From assembly GCA_902791035.1 (NCBI GenBank), contig CADAUA010000001.1:1-64000 (forward strand): a stretch of 64,000 nt of DNA, read 5' to 3'. Below the pieces are notes generated by a model. The model was not told the DNA's origin, made no database searches, and saw only the letters and a program-made list of their open reading frames with translations. The stretch is from an uncultured Coriobacteriaceae bacterium. Its GTDB lineage: Bacteria > Actinomycetota > Coriobacteriia > Coriobacteriales > Atopobiaceae. A program made the translations under genes and the position numbers. Below are positions 25,363 through 34,448 of this stretch, piece by piece (position 1 is the first letter of the stretch; each line of letters opens with the position of its first letter).

Positions 25363-26763
25363 CTACCTCCCACCGTTCAGGTCGGGCACGCCGGGGGTCT
25401 TGAGGTCGCGCGGCCAGGCCGTGCGCCCGGCGCCCTCGCAGGCGGCCGCGGGGTCCGCGAACTTGTCTGTTCCCTCGGCCAGGAGCTTGCGCCGCATGCC
25501 CACGGAGAGGGCGTGCGCCCAGAGGCCCTCGGCCTGGGCCATGTCCTGCACGGCCGGGGCGTCCTTGGCCATGCCCTCGGGCGTGTAGGAGATGACGGAC
25601 GAGCGCTTGATGAAGTCGTAGACGCCGAGCGGGTTGGAGAAGCGCGCCGTGCCGCCGGTGGGCAGGGTGTGGTCGGGGCCGGCCACGTAGTCGCCCAGGG
25701 GCTCGGAGGACCAGGCGCCCACGAAGATGGCGCCGGCGTTCCTCACCTTGCCGAGAAGCCCCATGGCGTCCGCGCAGTGGAGCTCCAGGTGCTCCGGGGC
25801 CACCACGTTGACGGCGTCCACGGCCGCGTCGGCCGAGGGGGCGACCACGATCACGCCGTGGTCATCGAGGGAGGCACGGGTGATCTCCTCGCGCGGGGAC
25901 TGGGCCACCAGCCGCTCGACGGCGGCGAGCACCTGGGCCGGCAGCTCCGGGTCCCAGGTGACCAGATAGCAGGAGGCCATGGGGTCGTGCTCGGCCTGGG
26001 CCATGAGGTCCGCGGCCACGACCACGGGGTCCGCCGTGGCATCGGCCAGCACGCAGACCTCGGAGGGGCCGGCCACCATGTCGATCCCCACGTCGCCCGA
26101 GACGAGCCGCTTGGCCGCCGCCACATAGGCGTTGCCGGGACCCACGACCTTGTCTACCGCGGGGATGGTCTCGGTCCCGTAGGCCACGGCGGCGATCGCC
26201 TGGGCTCCGCCCACGGCGTAGACCTCGTCCACGCCGGCCAGGGCCGCGGCAGCCAGGGTGTATGCCGAGAGGGACCCGTCGCGCTGGGGCGGCGTGACCA
26301 TGACCACGCGGGGCACGCCGGCCACCTTGGCGGGGATGGTGTCCATGAGCACGGTGGAGGGGTACTGGGCGCGGCCGCCGGGCACGTAGACGGCCGCGGA
26401 GGCCACGGGCGTGACCTTGACACCCAGGATGGTGCCGTCCTCGCGGGTGGTGAACCAAGACTCGGGCCTCTCCCTGCGGTGGAAGTCGTAGATCTGGTCG
26501 CGGGCCTTGGTAAGAGATGCCAGGAAGCCCGCGTCCACCATGTCCGGCGCCGCCTGTACCAGCTCGTCGGGCACGCGGAAGGCCTTGGGGCAGAAGCCGT
26601 CGAAGCGCTCGCAGTACTCCCGCACAGCCACGTCCCCGCGCTCGCGCACGTCGCTCACGATGGCGAGGGCCGCCTCGGTCACGCTTGCGGGCAGGGCGGC
26701 ACCCGTGCGGTTGAGGTCGGCCGGGGTCAGGCGTTGGTCGCCCTCGAGCTTGATGGTCCTCAT
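25363..26763 (-). CDS. hisD: Histidinol dehydrogenase
   Basis: A 466-residue NAD-dependent, zinc-binding enzyme for the last two steps of histidine synthesis. Motifs: [47 protein letters not shown] and AEHDPMAS. The length slightly exceeds the usual 430 because of a C-terminal tail. The gene begins 1 bp after the hisZ-hisG stop. Confidence 0.97.
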   Translation of the reverse strand: MRTIKLEGDQRLTPADLNRTGAALPASVTEAALAIVSDVRERGDVAVREYCERFDGFCPKAFRVPDELVQAAPDMVDAGFLASLTKARDQIYDFHRRERPESWFTTREDGTILGVKVTPVASAAVYVPGGRAQYPSTVLMDTIPAKVAGVPRVVMVTPPQRDGSLSAYTLAAAALAGVDEVYAVGGAQAIAAVAYGTETIPAVDKVVGPGNAYVAAAKRLVSGDVGIDMVAGPSEVCVLADATADPVVVAADLMAQAEHDPMASCYLVTWDPELPAQVLAAVERLVAQSPREEITRASLDDHGVIVVAPSADAAVDAVNVVAPEHLELHCADAMGLLGKVRNAGAIFVGAWSSEPLGDYVAGPDHTLPTGGTARFSNPLGVYDFIKRSSVISYTPEGMAKDAPAVQDMAQAEGLWAHALSVGMRRKLLAEGTDKFADPAAACEGAGRTAWPRDLKTPGVPDLNGGR

Positions 26764-28431
26764 CTACTGCTCCCCTCCCACGACCTCGGCGAGGCGTGCC
26801 GCCAGGTCGCGAATGCGCTTGTCGCAACGATAGGCCGCCGGGCCGGCGAAGAAGCGCGCGGTGCACTCCATAACGTCGTCCACGATGCGCAGGTCGTTCT
26901 CGCGCAGGGTGGTCCCGGTGGCCGTGATGTCCACTATGCGGTCGGTCATGCCCACGATGGGGCCAAGCTCGATGTTGCCGTGCAGGGTCACTATGTCCAC
27001 CTGCTGGCCTATGCGGTCGTAGTAGGCCCGCGTTACGCGCGGGTACTTGGTGGCCACGCGCACGGTGCCGCGCCAGGAGTAGGCCCGCTCGGCCTCGCCC
27101 TCCTTGGCCGCGGGCTCCGCCACCACGAAGCGGCACCGCCCATAGCCCAGGTCCACCAGCTGCAGGAGGTCGAGCCCGGCCTCCACGAGCGAGTCCCGCC
27201 CGCAGATGCCGCAGTCGCAGCCGCCGTGCCCCACGAAGATGGGGGCGTCCTGGGCGCGCACAATCACGTACTCGTAGTCGCCCTCGCGCACCACGAGCTT
27301 GCGGCCGGGGTCGCGCAGGCCCTCCACGGGAAGGCCAGCCGCCTCGAGCACGCGGATCGTGTCGTCCTTGAGGGAACCCTTGGGCACGGCGATGCGCAGG
27401 GGCCGCTCGGCCAGGCGCACGCCCGGCGTGACCACACCGGACTCGCCCGGCTCGCCCAGGACCTCCTGGAGCCGCTCCAGCGAGAGTGCGAAGCCGCAGG
27501 CCGCCAGTCCCTCGCGGCGCAGGTTCCTGAGGACGGCGTCGTAGCGGCCACCCGAGGCCAGGCTGGCGGCGATGCCCTCGGCGTAGGCCTTGAAGATGAT
27601 GCCCGTGTAGTAGTCGAAGGAGTTGATGATGGAGAAGTCGAAGGTCACGCGACCGGCAGCGGTGAGGTCTCCCACGCTCGAGGCCAGGCGGTGCAGCTCC
27701 TGGGTGCCCCTGCGCTCGGGCGGGACGCCCGCCGCGGTCAGGAGGTCGTCGATCCTGTCTATGACCTCAACGCCGCCACTCATGCGGGTGACCTCGCGGA
27801 TGGCCCGGGCCGCCTCGGGCGAGAGGTTCGCGGTCCCCGCCACGAGCTCGTCGAGCGTCACCAGGTCGGACTCATGAACAAGCTCGAGCGCCTCCTCGCG
27901 GAATGCCGTGGTAGGGGCGCAGACGTCCAGCAGGCCCTTGAGCGGGGTCACGGAGCCCAGGACTATGCGCCAGTCCGGCACCTCCAGGGTGGCCAGCACC
28001 GTGGCCAGCAGGCGCACTACCTCGGTCTCGGCCTTGTCGCCATCCTGCGCGGCGCTCACGAGCTCCACGCCCAGCTGGGTGAACTCGCGCGGCTGGCCCT
28101 TGAGGGAGGACTCCTCGCGCACGACGCTCTGGGCGTAGCGCAGGCGGGCGGGCAGCTGGTCGGAGGCGACGCGCGTGGACACTAGGCGCGCCACGGGCAG
28201 CGTGTTGTCGGGGCGCATGGTCAGGAGGGCGCCGTCCGCGTCGAAGAGCTGGAAGGGCGACTCCACCCTCCCCGCGCGGGAGAGGGCCTCGCGGCTCTCC
28301 AGGATCGGGGTCTCCACGGGCAGGTAGCCCGCCGACGAGAAGCAGTGGCGCACGGTGTCGGAGATCCGCTCCCGCGCGAGTGCCTCGGTGGGCAGGATGT
28401 CCCTGAATCCGCTGGGCGTACCGGTGATCAC
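26764..28431 (-). CDS. hisG: HisZ-HisG fusion: ATP phosphoribosyltransferase with regulatory domain
   Basis: A 555-residue protein joining two normally separate polypeptides. Residues 1 to about 340 are a HisRS-like HisZ domain (TPSGFRDILPTEALARERIS, LLTMRPDNTLPVARL, FDFSIINSFDYYTGIIF, LASGGRYDAVL). From about 344 a short-form HisG follows (LRIAVPKGSLKDDTIRVLE, YVIVRAQDAPIFVGHGGCD, VDITATGTTLRENDL). HisG condenses ATP and PRPP, the first committed step. Short HisG needs HisZ for activity and feedback control, so fusion fixes 1:1 stoichiometry. The GTG start is chosen for AGAAGGAG seven bases upstream; an upstream TTG in frame lies inside the operator. First gene of the his operon. Confidence 0.93.
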   Translation of the reverse strand: MITGTPSGFRDILPTEALARERISDTVRHCFSSAGYLPVETPILESREALSRAGRVESPFQLFDADGALLTMRPDNTLPVARLVSTRVASDQLPARLRYAQSVVREESSLKGQPREFTQLGVELVSAAQDGDKAETEVVRLLATVLATLEVPDWRIVLGSVTPLKGLLDVCAPTTAFREEALELVHESDLVTLDELVAGTANLSPEAARAIREVTRMSGGVEVIDRIDDLLTAAGVPPERRGTQELHRLASSVGDLTAAGRVTFDFSIINSFDYYTGIIFKAYAEGIAASLASGGRYDAVLRNLRREGLAACGFALSLERLQEVLGEPGESGVVTPGVRLAERPLRIAVPKGSLKDDTIRVLEAAGLPVEGLRDPGRKLVVREGDYEYVIVRAQDAPIFVGHGGCDCGICGRDSLVEAGLDLLQLVDLGYGRCRFVVAEPAAKEGEAERAYSWRGTVRVATKYPRVTRAYYDRIGQQVDIVTLHGNIELGPIVGMTDRIVDITATGTTLRENDLRIVDDVMECTARFFAGPAAYRCDKRIRDLAARLAEVVGGEQ

Positions 28432-28472
28432 GTGATGGCTCCTTCTCCGCGCCGCGTCTGGGGGCCTCGGCG

Positions 28473-28519
28473 CTTTAGTCAACTAAAGCGATTGCGCGGG
28501 CTACTTTAGCACACTAAAG
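28473..28519 (-). promoter_or_regulatory. Two operator-like palindromes upstream of the his operon
   Basis: Two copies of CTTTAG-N4-CTAAAG occur at 28473-28488 and 28504-28519, with centres 31 bp apart, about three helical turns. Extended site 1 reads CGCTTTAGTCAACTAAAGCG. They sit 42-88 bp before the start of hisZ-hisG and would suit a dimeric repressor. A TrpR-family histidine regulator is a guess based on resemblance to trp-type operators. Confidence 0.7.
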
Positions 28520-28586
28520 CGCCATGACAACCGCCATTGCCAGATTGCCACTACTCCTGCAGGCGTGGGCGCACGAGAGGCCGGCC

Positions 28587-30425
28587 TTATCGCCGGCGTA
28601 ACAGTCGGCCGAAGACCGACCGCACCATGCCCGACTCTGGGAGCTTGAGGGCCACGGCCAGGCCATAGGTCACCAGCACCGAGGGGATGCCGCCCACGAC
28701 GCAGAAGAGGATGGACTTGAGGGTGGTGCCGTCGCAGGGACCGAGCAGGCGGGTGAGGAGACCCAGGATGAGCCAGCCCACAAGGGCGCCCGGCACGCCC
28801 AGGACGACGGAGCGCGCAAGCGAGCCCAGCATCTGCCGCATGCCGATGTGGCCCAGGTGGCGGTGGAGGTTCCAGAAGGTGATCACGTCAACGATGGCAA
28901 AGAAGACGAGTGACGTCAGTGCCACGAACATGAGGTCGAAGTAGGGCGTGAGCACGAGGAGCATGACCACCTGGACCGCAGACGCGACCACGTTGGAGAG
29001 GGCGTAGATGCCCATGCGGCGCATGGCCGAGCAGACCTTCTGCAGGTACATGCAGATGCCGTAGAAGGGCAGTCCCGCCGCGAGTCCCCAGAGGTAGGAG
29101 ACCGTGAGCTCAAGCTGGTCGTGGGTGAAGTTGCCGGCTGAGATGATGGAGACGAGCGGCATGGCAAAGACGCACAGGTAGAGCATGAAGGGCACCATGA
29201 AGAAGAGGATCTGTCCCGAGCCCATGGAGATGCCGTCGAGGAAGCCCCGGCGGTCGTCCTTGGCCCAGGAGTCGGAGAGCTCGGTGAACATGGCCGTGGT
29301 GATGGGCACCGTGAGCACGGCATAGGGCAGGGTGAACCATAGGCGGGCGTAGCTGGAGATGGCGGCCCCGGAGGCGTTGACGGCCAGCTGGGAGCTCACC
29401 TGCACGGAGCTGGTCACGAAGGTGGAGACCATGACCACGAGGGAGGGCACGCCGATCTTTACCGTGTCCTTGAGGGCGGGGTCATGCCAGTCGATGTGAA
29501 AGCGGAAGCGCACGCCATGCTTGCGCATGGAGGGAATCTGCACGACCACCTGCACGAAGACGCCGAGCGGGTTGCCCAGCGCCAGGATGACCAGGGCCAG
29601 CTGGGGCGCCATGGGGGCGAGCGCCGCATAGGCCAGGAACGACGCGGTGGTCACGAAGTTGTTGAAGATCGGGGCCGCCGCGCCCCAGAAGTAGTCGCGC
29701 TCGGCGTTGAGCACGCCCGAGAAGATGGTGGAGAGAGCGTAGAGCACGACCTCGATCACGAAGAAGCGGAAGAAGTAGACCGCCAGGTCAAAGTCGAAGT
29801 CCGCGTTTGCCGAGAAGGACTGGGTCCACACCAGGGGCGCTGCGAATATGAAGCCCAGGACGGAGACGCCACCCATGAGGACCAGGAGGATCGAGACCAG
29901 GTTGGAGGTGTACTCCGAGGCGCCCCTGATGCCAGCGCGACGCTTGACCGACATGTAGACCGGCAGGAAGGCCGTGGTGAGCATGCCCGCCACCACGAGC
30001 TCGTAGAGCAGGTTGGGCAGGTTGTTTGCTATGGAGTAGCAGCTGGCCATGACGGTGGCGCCGATGGCGTAGGCCTGGCCCCAGGTGCGGAAGAAGCCCG
30101 TGAGGCGGCTGACCAGCACGAGCGCGCTCATCAGGGAGGCCGAGCGGCCCACGGATGCCTGGGTGGACTCGGGGACTTCGCCCTGGCCGTCGCCGGTGGG
30201 CTCAGCTGCCAGCGACTCGGCTGCCGGGGGCTCGGCTGCCGGGGGCTCCGCCTCGGGGTCGGCGTCGGGCAGCGGGACAAGAGCCGACGGGTCCGTGGAA
30301 CCCACCGAGCCCAGCGCCACCCACTGGGTCGTGGTCTCGGGCAGGGGACCAAAGTCCCGCTTGGGCTGCGTGGCCGCGCCCCTGCCAGCCGGCCGCATGT
30401 GCTTTGGGGTATGTGAGGAGGCCAA
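28587..30425 (-). CDS. murJ: MurJ/MviN-type lipid II flippase
   Basis: A polytopic membrane protein of about 612 residues (TTG start) in the MOP superfamily, expected to flip lipid-linked peptidoglycan precursor. A roughly 85-residue N-terminal extension rich in Pro/Ala/Glu precedes the transporter core, which opens SALVLVSRLTGFFRTWGQAY. The core shows about 14 hydrophobic segments, including NNLPNLLYELVVAGMLTTAF and GVLNAERDYFWGAAAPIF. A TTG at 30425 after GGGAGAGAAG has the better ribosome site; ATG at 30398 is the alternative. Arg/Lys-rich C-terminal end. Confidence 0.88.
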   Translation of the reverse strand: MASSHTPKHMRPAGRGAATQPKRDFGPLPETTTQWVALGSVGSTDPSALVPLPDADPEAEPPAAEPPAAESLAAEPTGDGQGEVPESTQASVGRSASLMSALVLVSRLTGFFRTWGQAYAIGATVMASCYSIANNLPNLLYELVVAGMLTTAFLPVYMSVKRRAGIRGASEYTSNLVSILLVLMGGVSVLGFIFAAPLVWTQSFSANADFDFDLAVYFFRFFVIEVVLYALSTIFSGVLNAERDYFWGAAAPIFNNFVTTASFLAYAALAPMAPQLALVILALGNPLGVFVQVVVQIPSMRKHGVRFRFHIDWHDPALKDTVKIGVPSLVVMVSTFVTSSVQVSSQLAVNASGAAISSYARLWFTLPYAVLTVPITTAMFTELSDSWAKDDRRGFLDGISMGSGQILFFMVPFMLYLCVFAMPLVSIISAGNFTHDQLELTVSYLWGLAAGLPFYGICMYLQKVCSAMRRMGIYALSNVVASAVQVVMLLVLTPYFDLMFVALTSLVFFAIVDVITFWNLHRHLGHIGMRQMLGSLARSVVLGVPGALVGWLILGLLTRLLGPCDGTTLKSILFCVVGGIPSVLVTYGLAVALKLPESGMVRSVFGRLLRRR

Positions 30426-30540
30426 GGCTTCTCTCCCATCCTGACCTAGGACGATTCCGTGCGGATGCGAACTCTCTGCGAACTGGTAAATTCTGCCACC
30501 GGGGACTCCCGACCGCGACGAGAAGGCCCTCGCGCCATAG

Positions 30541-31032
30541 CTAACGCACGATGTCGGCGAAGGTGGCCCCACAGAAGTCGGCCAGGGCGTTGGGCTCCAG
30601 CCGCAGCGACAACCCGCGCCTGCCACCCGAGACGCCCACCTCGTCGAAGAGCTGCGCCGTCTCGTCTATGAGGGTGGGGAAGCTCTTCTTCATGCCCAGG
30701 GGCGAGCAGCCCCCGCGCACGTAGCCCGTGGTGGCCTCCAGGTCCTTGGTGGGCAGCATGGAGAGGGACTTCTCGCCCGCGGCGGCGGCGGCCTTCTTGA
30801 AGTCCAGCTCCTCCCCCACCGGGATGCAGCAGACCACGTGGTCGCCGTTGGGGGCCACGGTCACGAGGGTCTTGAAGGAGGAGTCGGGGTCCACCCCGCC
30901 CTCGAGCGCCATCCGCAGGCCCAGGCCGCGCGAGAGGTCCTCCTCCTCGAACTCGCGGCAGGTGTAGGGGATGCCCGCGCGGTCCAGCTCGCGCATGGCG
31001 TTGGTCTTGTCGATCTTCTCGCGCTTGGCCAT
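30541..31032 (-). CDS. Cys-tRNA(Pro)/Cys-tRNA(Cys) deacylase, YbaK/EbsC family
   Basis: A 163-residue trans-editing enzyme of the YbaK family, which hydrolyses Cys mischarged onto tRNA(Pro). Seen: KTNAMRELDRAGIPY at the N-terminus, VCCIPVGEELDFKKAAAAAG with the essential Lys region, and TGYVRGGCSPLGMKKSFPT, the family hallmark. The start is supported by GAGAGGGGAGCCCC. It is 116 bp upstream of murJ on the same strand and divergent from the symporter gene. Confidence 0.92.
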   Translation of the reverse strand: MAKREKIDKTNAMRELDRAGIPYTCREFEEEDLSRGLGLRMALEGGVDPDSSFKTLVTVAPNGDHVVCCIPVGEELDFKKAAAAAGEKSLSMLPTKDLEATTGYVRGGCSPLGMKKSFPTLIDETAQLFDEVGVSGGRRGLSLRLEPNALADFCGATFADIVR

Positions 31033-31226
31033 GGGGCTCCCCTCTCCCGTCGTCGTACCCTGCCACTCTACCCCACCCGTATGGAGACGCCGCGACCGTC
31101 GGGCACGGCACAGGGACGGCAGTTCCTGGCCCTTTCGGTTATCGGTCGTGGCGAACGCCAACCGTCGCAACTCTGTGTAACCAGACGTCTTGCGGCTCCC
31201 ATCGCAAAGGTCCACCATACCTTTCA

Positions 31227-31243
31227 CCTAGTAATTCACTAGG
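31227..31243. promoter_or_regulatory. Operator-like palindrome CCTAGT-N5-ACTAGG before the symporter gene
   Basis: A perfect 6-bp inverted repeat with an AATTC spacer, 48 bp before the symporter ATG, in the 258-bp divergent gap. The rest of this gap holds no feature I can name. Confidence 0.45.
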
Positions 31244-31290
31244 AATTTCCACTCGCGGCACAGGGGCCGCGCAAAGGGAAGGGAGCAATC

Positions 31291-32640
31291 ATGGAAGTGA
31301 ACCCGCAGGCAGTCGCCGCGCTGGTCGTGGCAGTGGCCTTCTTCGCCTTGCTTGCCGTGCTCAAGCGAAGGTTCCATGTGGGCTTTGGCGCCCGCACGAT
31401 AATCGCAACGGGCCTCGGCGTCGTCTTGGGCCTGGCCTTTGGGCAGGGCTTCGACTACTACGCGGTCTTCGGCACGATATATGCCAACGCGATAAGTGCC
31501 ATCGTGGTACCCCTCCTCTTCTTCTCGATCGTCTCCAGCGTGACCAACCTTGCGGACACCGTGCGCCTGCGCAGCATAGGCCTGCGCTCGGTGGTCTACC
31601 TCCTGCTCAACACCCTCACCGCCACCCTGCTCACGCTGGCTGTCGCCCTGCCGCTGGAGATCGGGCGGGGCTTCTCGCTGGATGGCGTGGAGTACGAGGC
31701 ACACGAGGTGCCCACCGTCACCGACACCATCGTCGGGCTCTTCCCCAAGAACCTGGCTGCCTCCTGGACCAGCAACGCCGTAGTCCCCATCATCGTCTTT
31801 GCCCTCATCGTGGCCCTGGCCTACAATCGCCTGACCCGCGACGGCGCCAAGGACTCCGGCGTGGGGATCTTCAAGCAGTTCGTGGACGCCGCAAACAAGG
31901 TCCTGGGCGAGGCCGTGAGCTGGATCGTCTCCTTCACCCCCTATGCCGTGGTGGCCTTCATCGGACGCGCCGTGGGTCGCGCCAGCGTGGACCAGCTCCT
32001 GCCCCTCCTGGGCGTGCTCGCCGTGGCCTACGTGGTCCTGGCCATCCAGTTCTTTGGCGTGGAGAGCGCCCTCGTGGCCGCGATCGGGCACCTGAGCCCC
32101 GCGCGCTTCCTGCGCGGCATGGCACCCGCCGCCATCACCGCCTTTACCACGCAGAGCAGCGTGGGCACCATCCCCGTGACGGTGCGCTCCCTCACCCAGA
32201 ACCTCGGGGTCGACGAGGACGTGGCCTCCTTCACGGCAGGCCTTGGCGCCAACCTCGGCATGCCCGGTTGCGCCGGCATGTGGCCTACGCTGGTGGCGGT
32301 CTTTGCCATCAACGCCCTGGGCATTCCCTTCTCCGCCGGCCAGTACGCCTTGCTCGTGGTCCTCACCCTCGTGGTCTCCGTCGGAACCGTGGGCGTGCCC
32401 GGCACCGCGACCATCACCGCCACCGCCCTCCTGGCCGCACTCGGCCTCCCCGTGGAGACCATAGCCCTGGTGGCCCCCATCTCCTCGATCGTGGACATGG
32501 GCCGCACCGCCACGAACGTGCTGGGCGCCTCCGAGGCGGCGCTGCTCGTGGCCAGGTCCCAAGGCCTCGTGGACGAGAAGGTCTACGACGCCGACGAGTC
32601 CTACGCCCTCCCCAAGAACGGCGTGGCGCACGCGGCGTAG
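31291..32640 (+). CDS. Cation:dicarboxylate/amino acid symporter (TcyP/DAACS family)
   Basis: A 449-residue secondary transporter with about eight membrane segments and two re-entrant hairpin regions. Signature features: AISAIVVPLLFFSIVSSVTNL, AFTTQSSVGTIPVTV (the serine-rich HP1 region), and AGLGANLGMPGCAGMWPTLVAVF (TM7/HP2). Closest in feel to the L-cystine symporter TcyP, but the substrate could be another dicarboxylic amino acid. An AAGGGAG site precedes the ATG. Monocistronic, convergent with the RNA ligase gene. Confidence 0.88.
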   Translation: MEVNPQAVAALVVAVAFFALLAVLKRRFHVGFGARTIIATGLGVVLGLAFGQGFDYYAVFGTIYANAISAIVVPLLFFSIVSSVTNLADTVRLRSIGLRSVVYLLLNTLTATLLTLAVALPLEIGRGFSLDGVEYEAHEVPTVTDTIVGLFPKNLAASWTSNAVVPIIVFALIVALAYNRLTRDGAKDSGVGIFKQFVDAANKVLGEAVSWIVSFTPYAVVAFIGRAVGRASVDQLLPLLGVLAVAYVVLAIQFFGVESALVAAIGHLSPARFLRGMAPAAITAFTTQSSVGTIPVTVRSLTQNLGVDEDVASFTAGLGANLGMPGCAGMWPTLVAVFAINALGIPFSAGQYALLVVLTLVVSVGTVGVPGTATITATALLAALGLPVETIALVAPISSIVDMGRTATNVLGASEAALLVARSQGLVDEKVYDADESYALPKNGVAHAA

Positions 32641-32684
32641 CCAAAAGTCAGTCCAGCCCACCCCGAAACGCCGACTCCTCTCCC

Positions 32685-32721
32685 GGGCGGCGCGAAGGTC
32701 CCTGACGCCTTCGCGCCGCCC
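32685..32721. terminator. Strong hairpin between convergent genes
   Basis: A perfect 14-bp stem GGGCGGCGCGAAGG / CCTTCGCGCCGCCC with a 9-nt loop, 45 bp past the symporter stop and 29 bp past the ligase stop. It lacks a long T-tract, so it may serve both directions only partly. Confidence 0.65.
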
Positions 32722-32749
32722 TGCGTTAGGCACGTCGTCTGGCACGGGT

Positions 32750-33847
32750 CTAGCCCTTCTCCTTGGAGAGATACTTGTTTGAGATAACCTTGACCTCCAT
32801 GTTGGGTCCCAGGGCGCGCTCCAGCTCGTCGGACTCCTCGGGCGTCAGCTCGCGGGTGTCCGTGATGTGAAAGACGACGCCCTCGTCGTAGCGGCCTGCC
32901 GTCACGTTGCCCTTGATGCCGTCGACCGCCGCCAGGAGCTCGTCCGGGGTCGCGTAGTCGCCCAACTGCATGGGCAACTGGGGCACCATCGACGCCGCTA
33001 TCGAAGGCTGCGCCTTGGCCTGCACCCGCAGGCTCAGCTTCTGGCGCGGGGCCCGGCCAAGGTGGTTGTTCCACACCGAGAAGACCAAAAGCTGGTAGCC
33101 CGCAAGGCCCAGCCGGTTGCCGTTGACCTTGGGTCCCACTAGCTCGGCCTGCAGCGTGAGTTCCGGATGCTCCAACAGGAGGTCCGCCAGACCCTGGCGC
33201 ACGGCGCAGTCGCGCATGACGGCACCCAAGCCCATGGCAGGGTTGAGCTCGTTGTTGTGTCCAAGGACCCGCAGGCCGTAGGCGGCGTCCTCGTCCTTGG
33301 GAAGGGCCGAGAGCGTGACCGACGTGCCGTCCACCTTGACCGACGCCTCGGACGTCACGCGAACCAGCAGCGGCCAGAGCTCCGTCAGGTTCTGGATGCG
33401 GACTGCGTCCGTCTTGGGCGCGAGCCTGCCGTCGTAGTCGCCCAGGAGGTCCTCGCCCGAAACGATGGGCTCGTAGAGGCAGACCCCCAGGCGGGAGGAC
33501 ACGTCCGTCCCAACCGGGGCGTCCTCGGCTATGCCGAAAGTCGCAAGCTTGAGGAGAAGCCCCTGGCTGTAGACACCGCGGAGCTGGGCCGTCCGGAGCA
33601 CCGTGCCATGTGTGGGGACGCCTGCGGCCAGCATCTCCCTGTGGGACCCGCGGATGTCCTCCAGGTGGGGCGTGCCGTCGGGGATGAAGGTGTCTATCTC
33701 CAGATAGACGACCTTCTCGCCGGGCGAGAACTCGCCCTTGCCCACCACGCAGTCCCAGCCCTCCACGCGAGCCACCTCTATGCGATCCGCGCCTTCGATG
33801 GGCCTTGTCTCCGCCACCCGCTGAACCGTCGCGACCTTGCGTGCCAT
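32750..33847 (-). CDS. ATP-dependent RNA ligase, Deinococcus DraRnl (Rnl5) type
   Basis: A 365-residue nucleotidyltransferase. The N-terminal 140 residues form the OB-like domain typical of this ligase type (GADRIEVARVEGWDCVVGKG, VVYLEIDTFIPDG). Motif I is KVDGTS with the adenylated Lys at 171. Motif IIIa-like ELVGPKVNGNRLGL, motif IV DEGVVFHI and motif V VKVISNKYL follow. The family seals 3'-OH/5'-phosphate RNA ends and tolerates DNA splints or gaps. No end-healing enzyme or RNA-targeting toxin is adjacent, so its natural substrate is unknown. Convergent with the symporter, followed upstream by palindromic elements. Confidence 0.9.
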   Translation of the reverse strand: MARKVATVQRVAETRPIEGADRIEVARVEGWDCVVGKGEFSPGEKVVYLEIDTFIPDGTPHLEDIRGSHREMLAAGVPTHGTVLRTAQLRGVYSQGLLLKLATFGIAEDAPVGTDVSSRLGVCLYEPIVSGEDLLGDYDGRLAPKTDAVRIQNLTELWPLLVRVTSEASVKVDGTSVTLSALPKDEDAAYGLRVLGHNNELNPAMGLGAVMRDCAVRQGLADLLLEHPELTLQAELVGPKVNGNRLGLAGYQLLVFSVWNNHLGRAPRQKLSLRVQAKAQPSIAASMVPQLPMQLGDYATPDELLAAVDGIKGNVTAGRYDEGVVFHITDTRELTPEESDELERALGPNMEVKVISNKYLSKEKG

Positions 33848-33961
33848 GGTTGCCTCCCGTCTACGCTCCACCAACCCCTGATGTGTGGAGGAGCGTAGAC
33901 GACCGAGTGGACATAAATTCCGCCGCAGGTCAGAGGGGGTGTGGCTCCTACCGGGCACTAG

Positions 33962-33983
33962 TACCGGGCACTAGTGCCCGGTA
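33962..33983. repeat. Perfect 22-bp palindrome
   Basis: TACCGGGCAC TAGTGCCCGG TA is perfectly self-complementary. Its left part ACCGGGCACTAGT is repeated just upstream at about 33950. The arms resemble those of the GTAC-core family (GGGCACTAG/CTAGTGCCC). Confidence 0.9.
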
Positions 33984-33985
33984 GG

Positions 33986-34097
33986 GGAAGTGTCAGTTGC
34001 AGGTGTGCGGTCGTTTGTTGCAGATTATATAACCGCAGGTAGACGAGCCGCTCCTCAGGCGCCCCCCGAAGTCGAGGCACCTGCAAGTGACACTTCC
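33986..34097. repeat. 112-bp inverted-repeat element
   Basis: 20-bp arms at 33986-34005 and 34078-34097 match at 19 of 20 positions (GGAAGTGTCA.TTGCAGGTG). The interior has an AT-rich patch (TTATATAA). No open frame. MITE-like, but no target duplication is evident. Confidence 0.85.
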
Positions 34098-34166
34098 CGC
34101 TCGTCGCACGCAAAGGCGACACGCAATCCCCGCGCACGGGTATGATTCATCTCAAAGGAGGTTCCC

Positions 34167-34448
34167 ATGATGCATCCGTATCTCACGCTGGCCGACGGCA
34201 CACAGGTGGTCTTCTCGGACCTCATCCCGGATGAGGACGAGAGGGCACTGCCAAAGGTCTACGTCCAGTTCGAGCGCCCGTGCGACAATGGCTTCGACTC
34301 CGTGAGGTTCGAGCTCCCCTCGTACGGCTATGAGATATGGGAGGGCTCCTTCACGGAGGACGAGATGGCCTTCTTCAAGACCTTCCTCTCAAACAACGCC
34401 CACCTCCTATATGCCTACGCGGCAGAAGGAGGACTCAGGATTGCCTAG
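34167..34448 (+). CDS. Small protein paired with a DUF4160 gene
   Basis: A 93-residue acidic protein (MMHPYLTLADGTQVVFSDLI...) with no membrane segment. An AAAGGAGG site precedes the ATG. It overlaps the start of the DUF4160 reading frame by 8 bp, so the two are translationally coupled. DUF4160 proteins are typically encoded next to a small partner and such pairs have been suggested to be toxin-antitoxin-like. I do not recognise this partner's family. Confidence 0.7.
   Translation: MMHPYLTLADGTQVVFSDLIPDEDERALPKVYVQFERPCDNGFDSVRFELPSYGYEIWEGSFTEDEMAFFKTFLSNNAHLLYAYAAEGGLRIA

Noticed and set aside
28432-28586. T-box or histidine attenuator leader before the his operon
   Set aside because: No His-codon-rich leader peptide, specifier loop or terminator/antiterminator pair could be found. 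Only the paired palindromes stand out.
33986-34097. Insertion sequence at the 112-bp inverted repeat
   Set aside because: There is no room for a transposase and no target-site duplication; at most a non-autonomous element.
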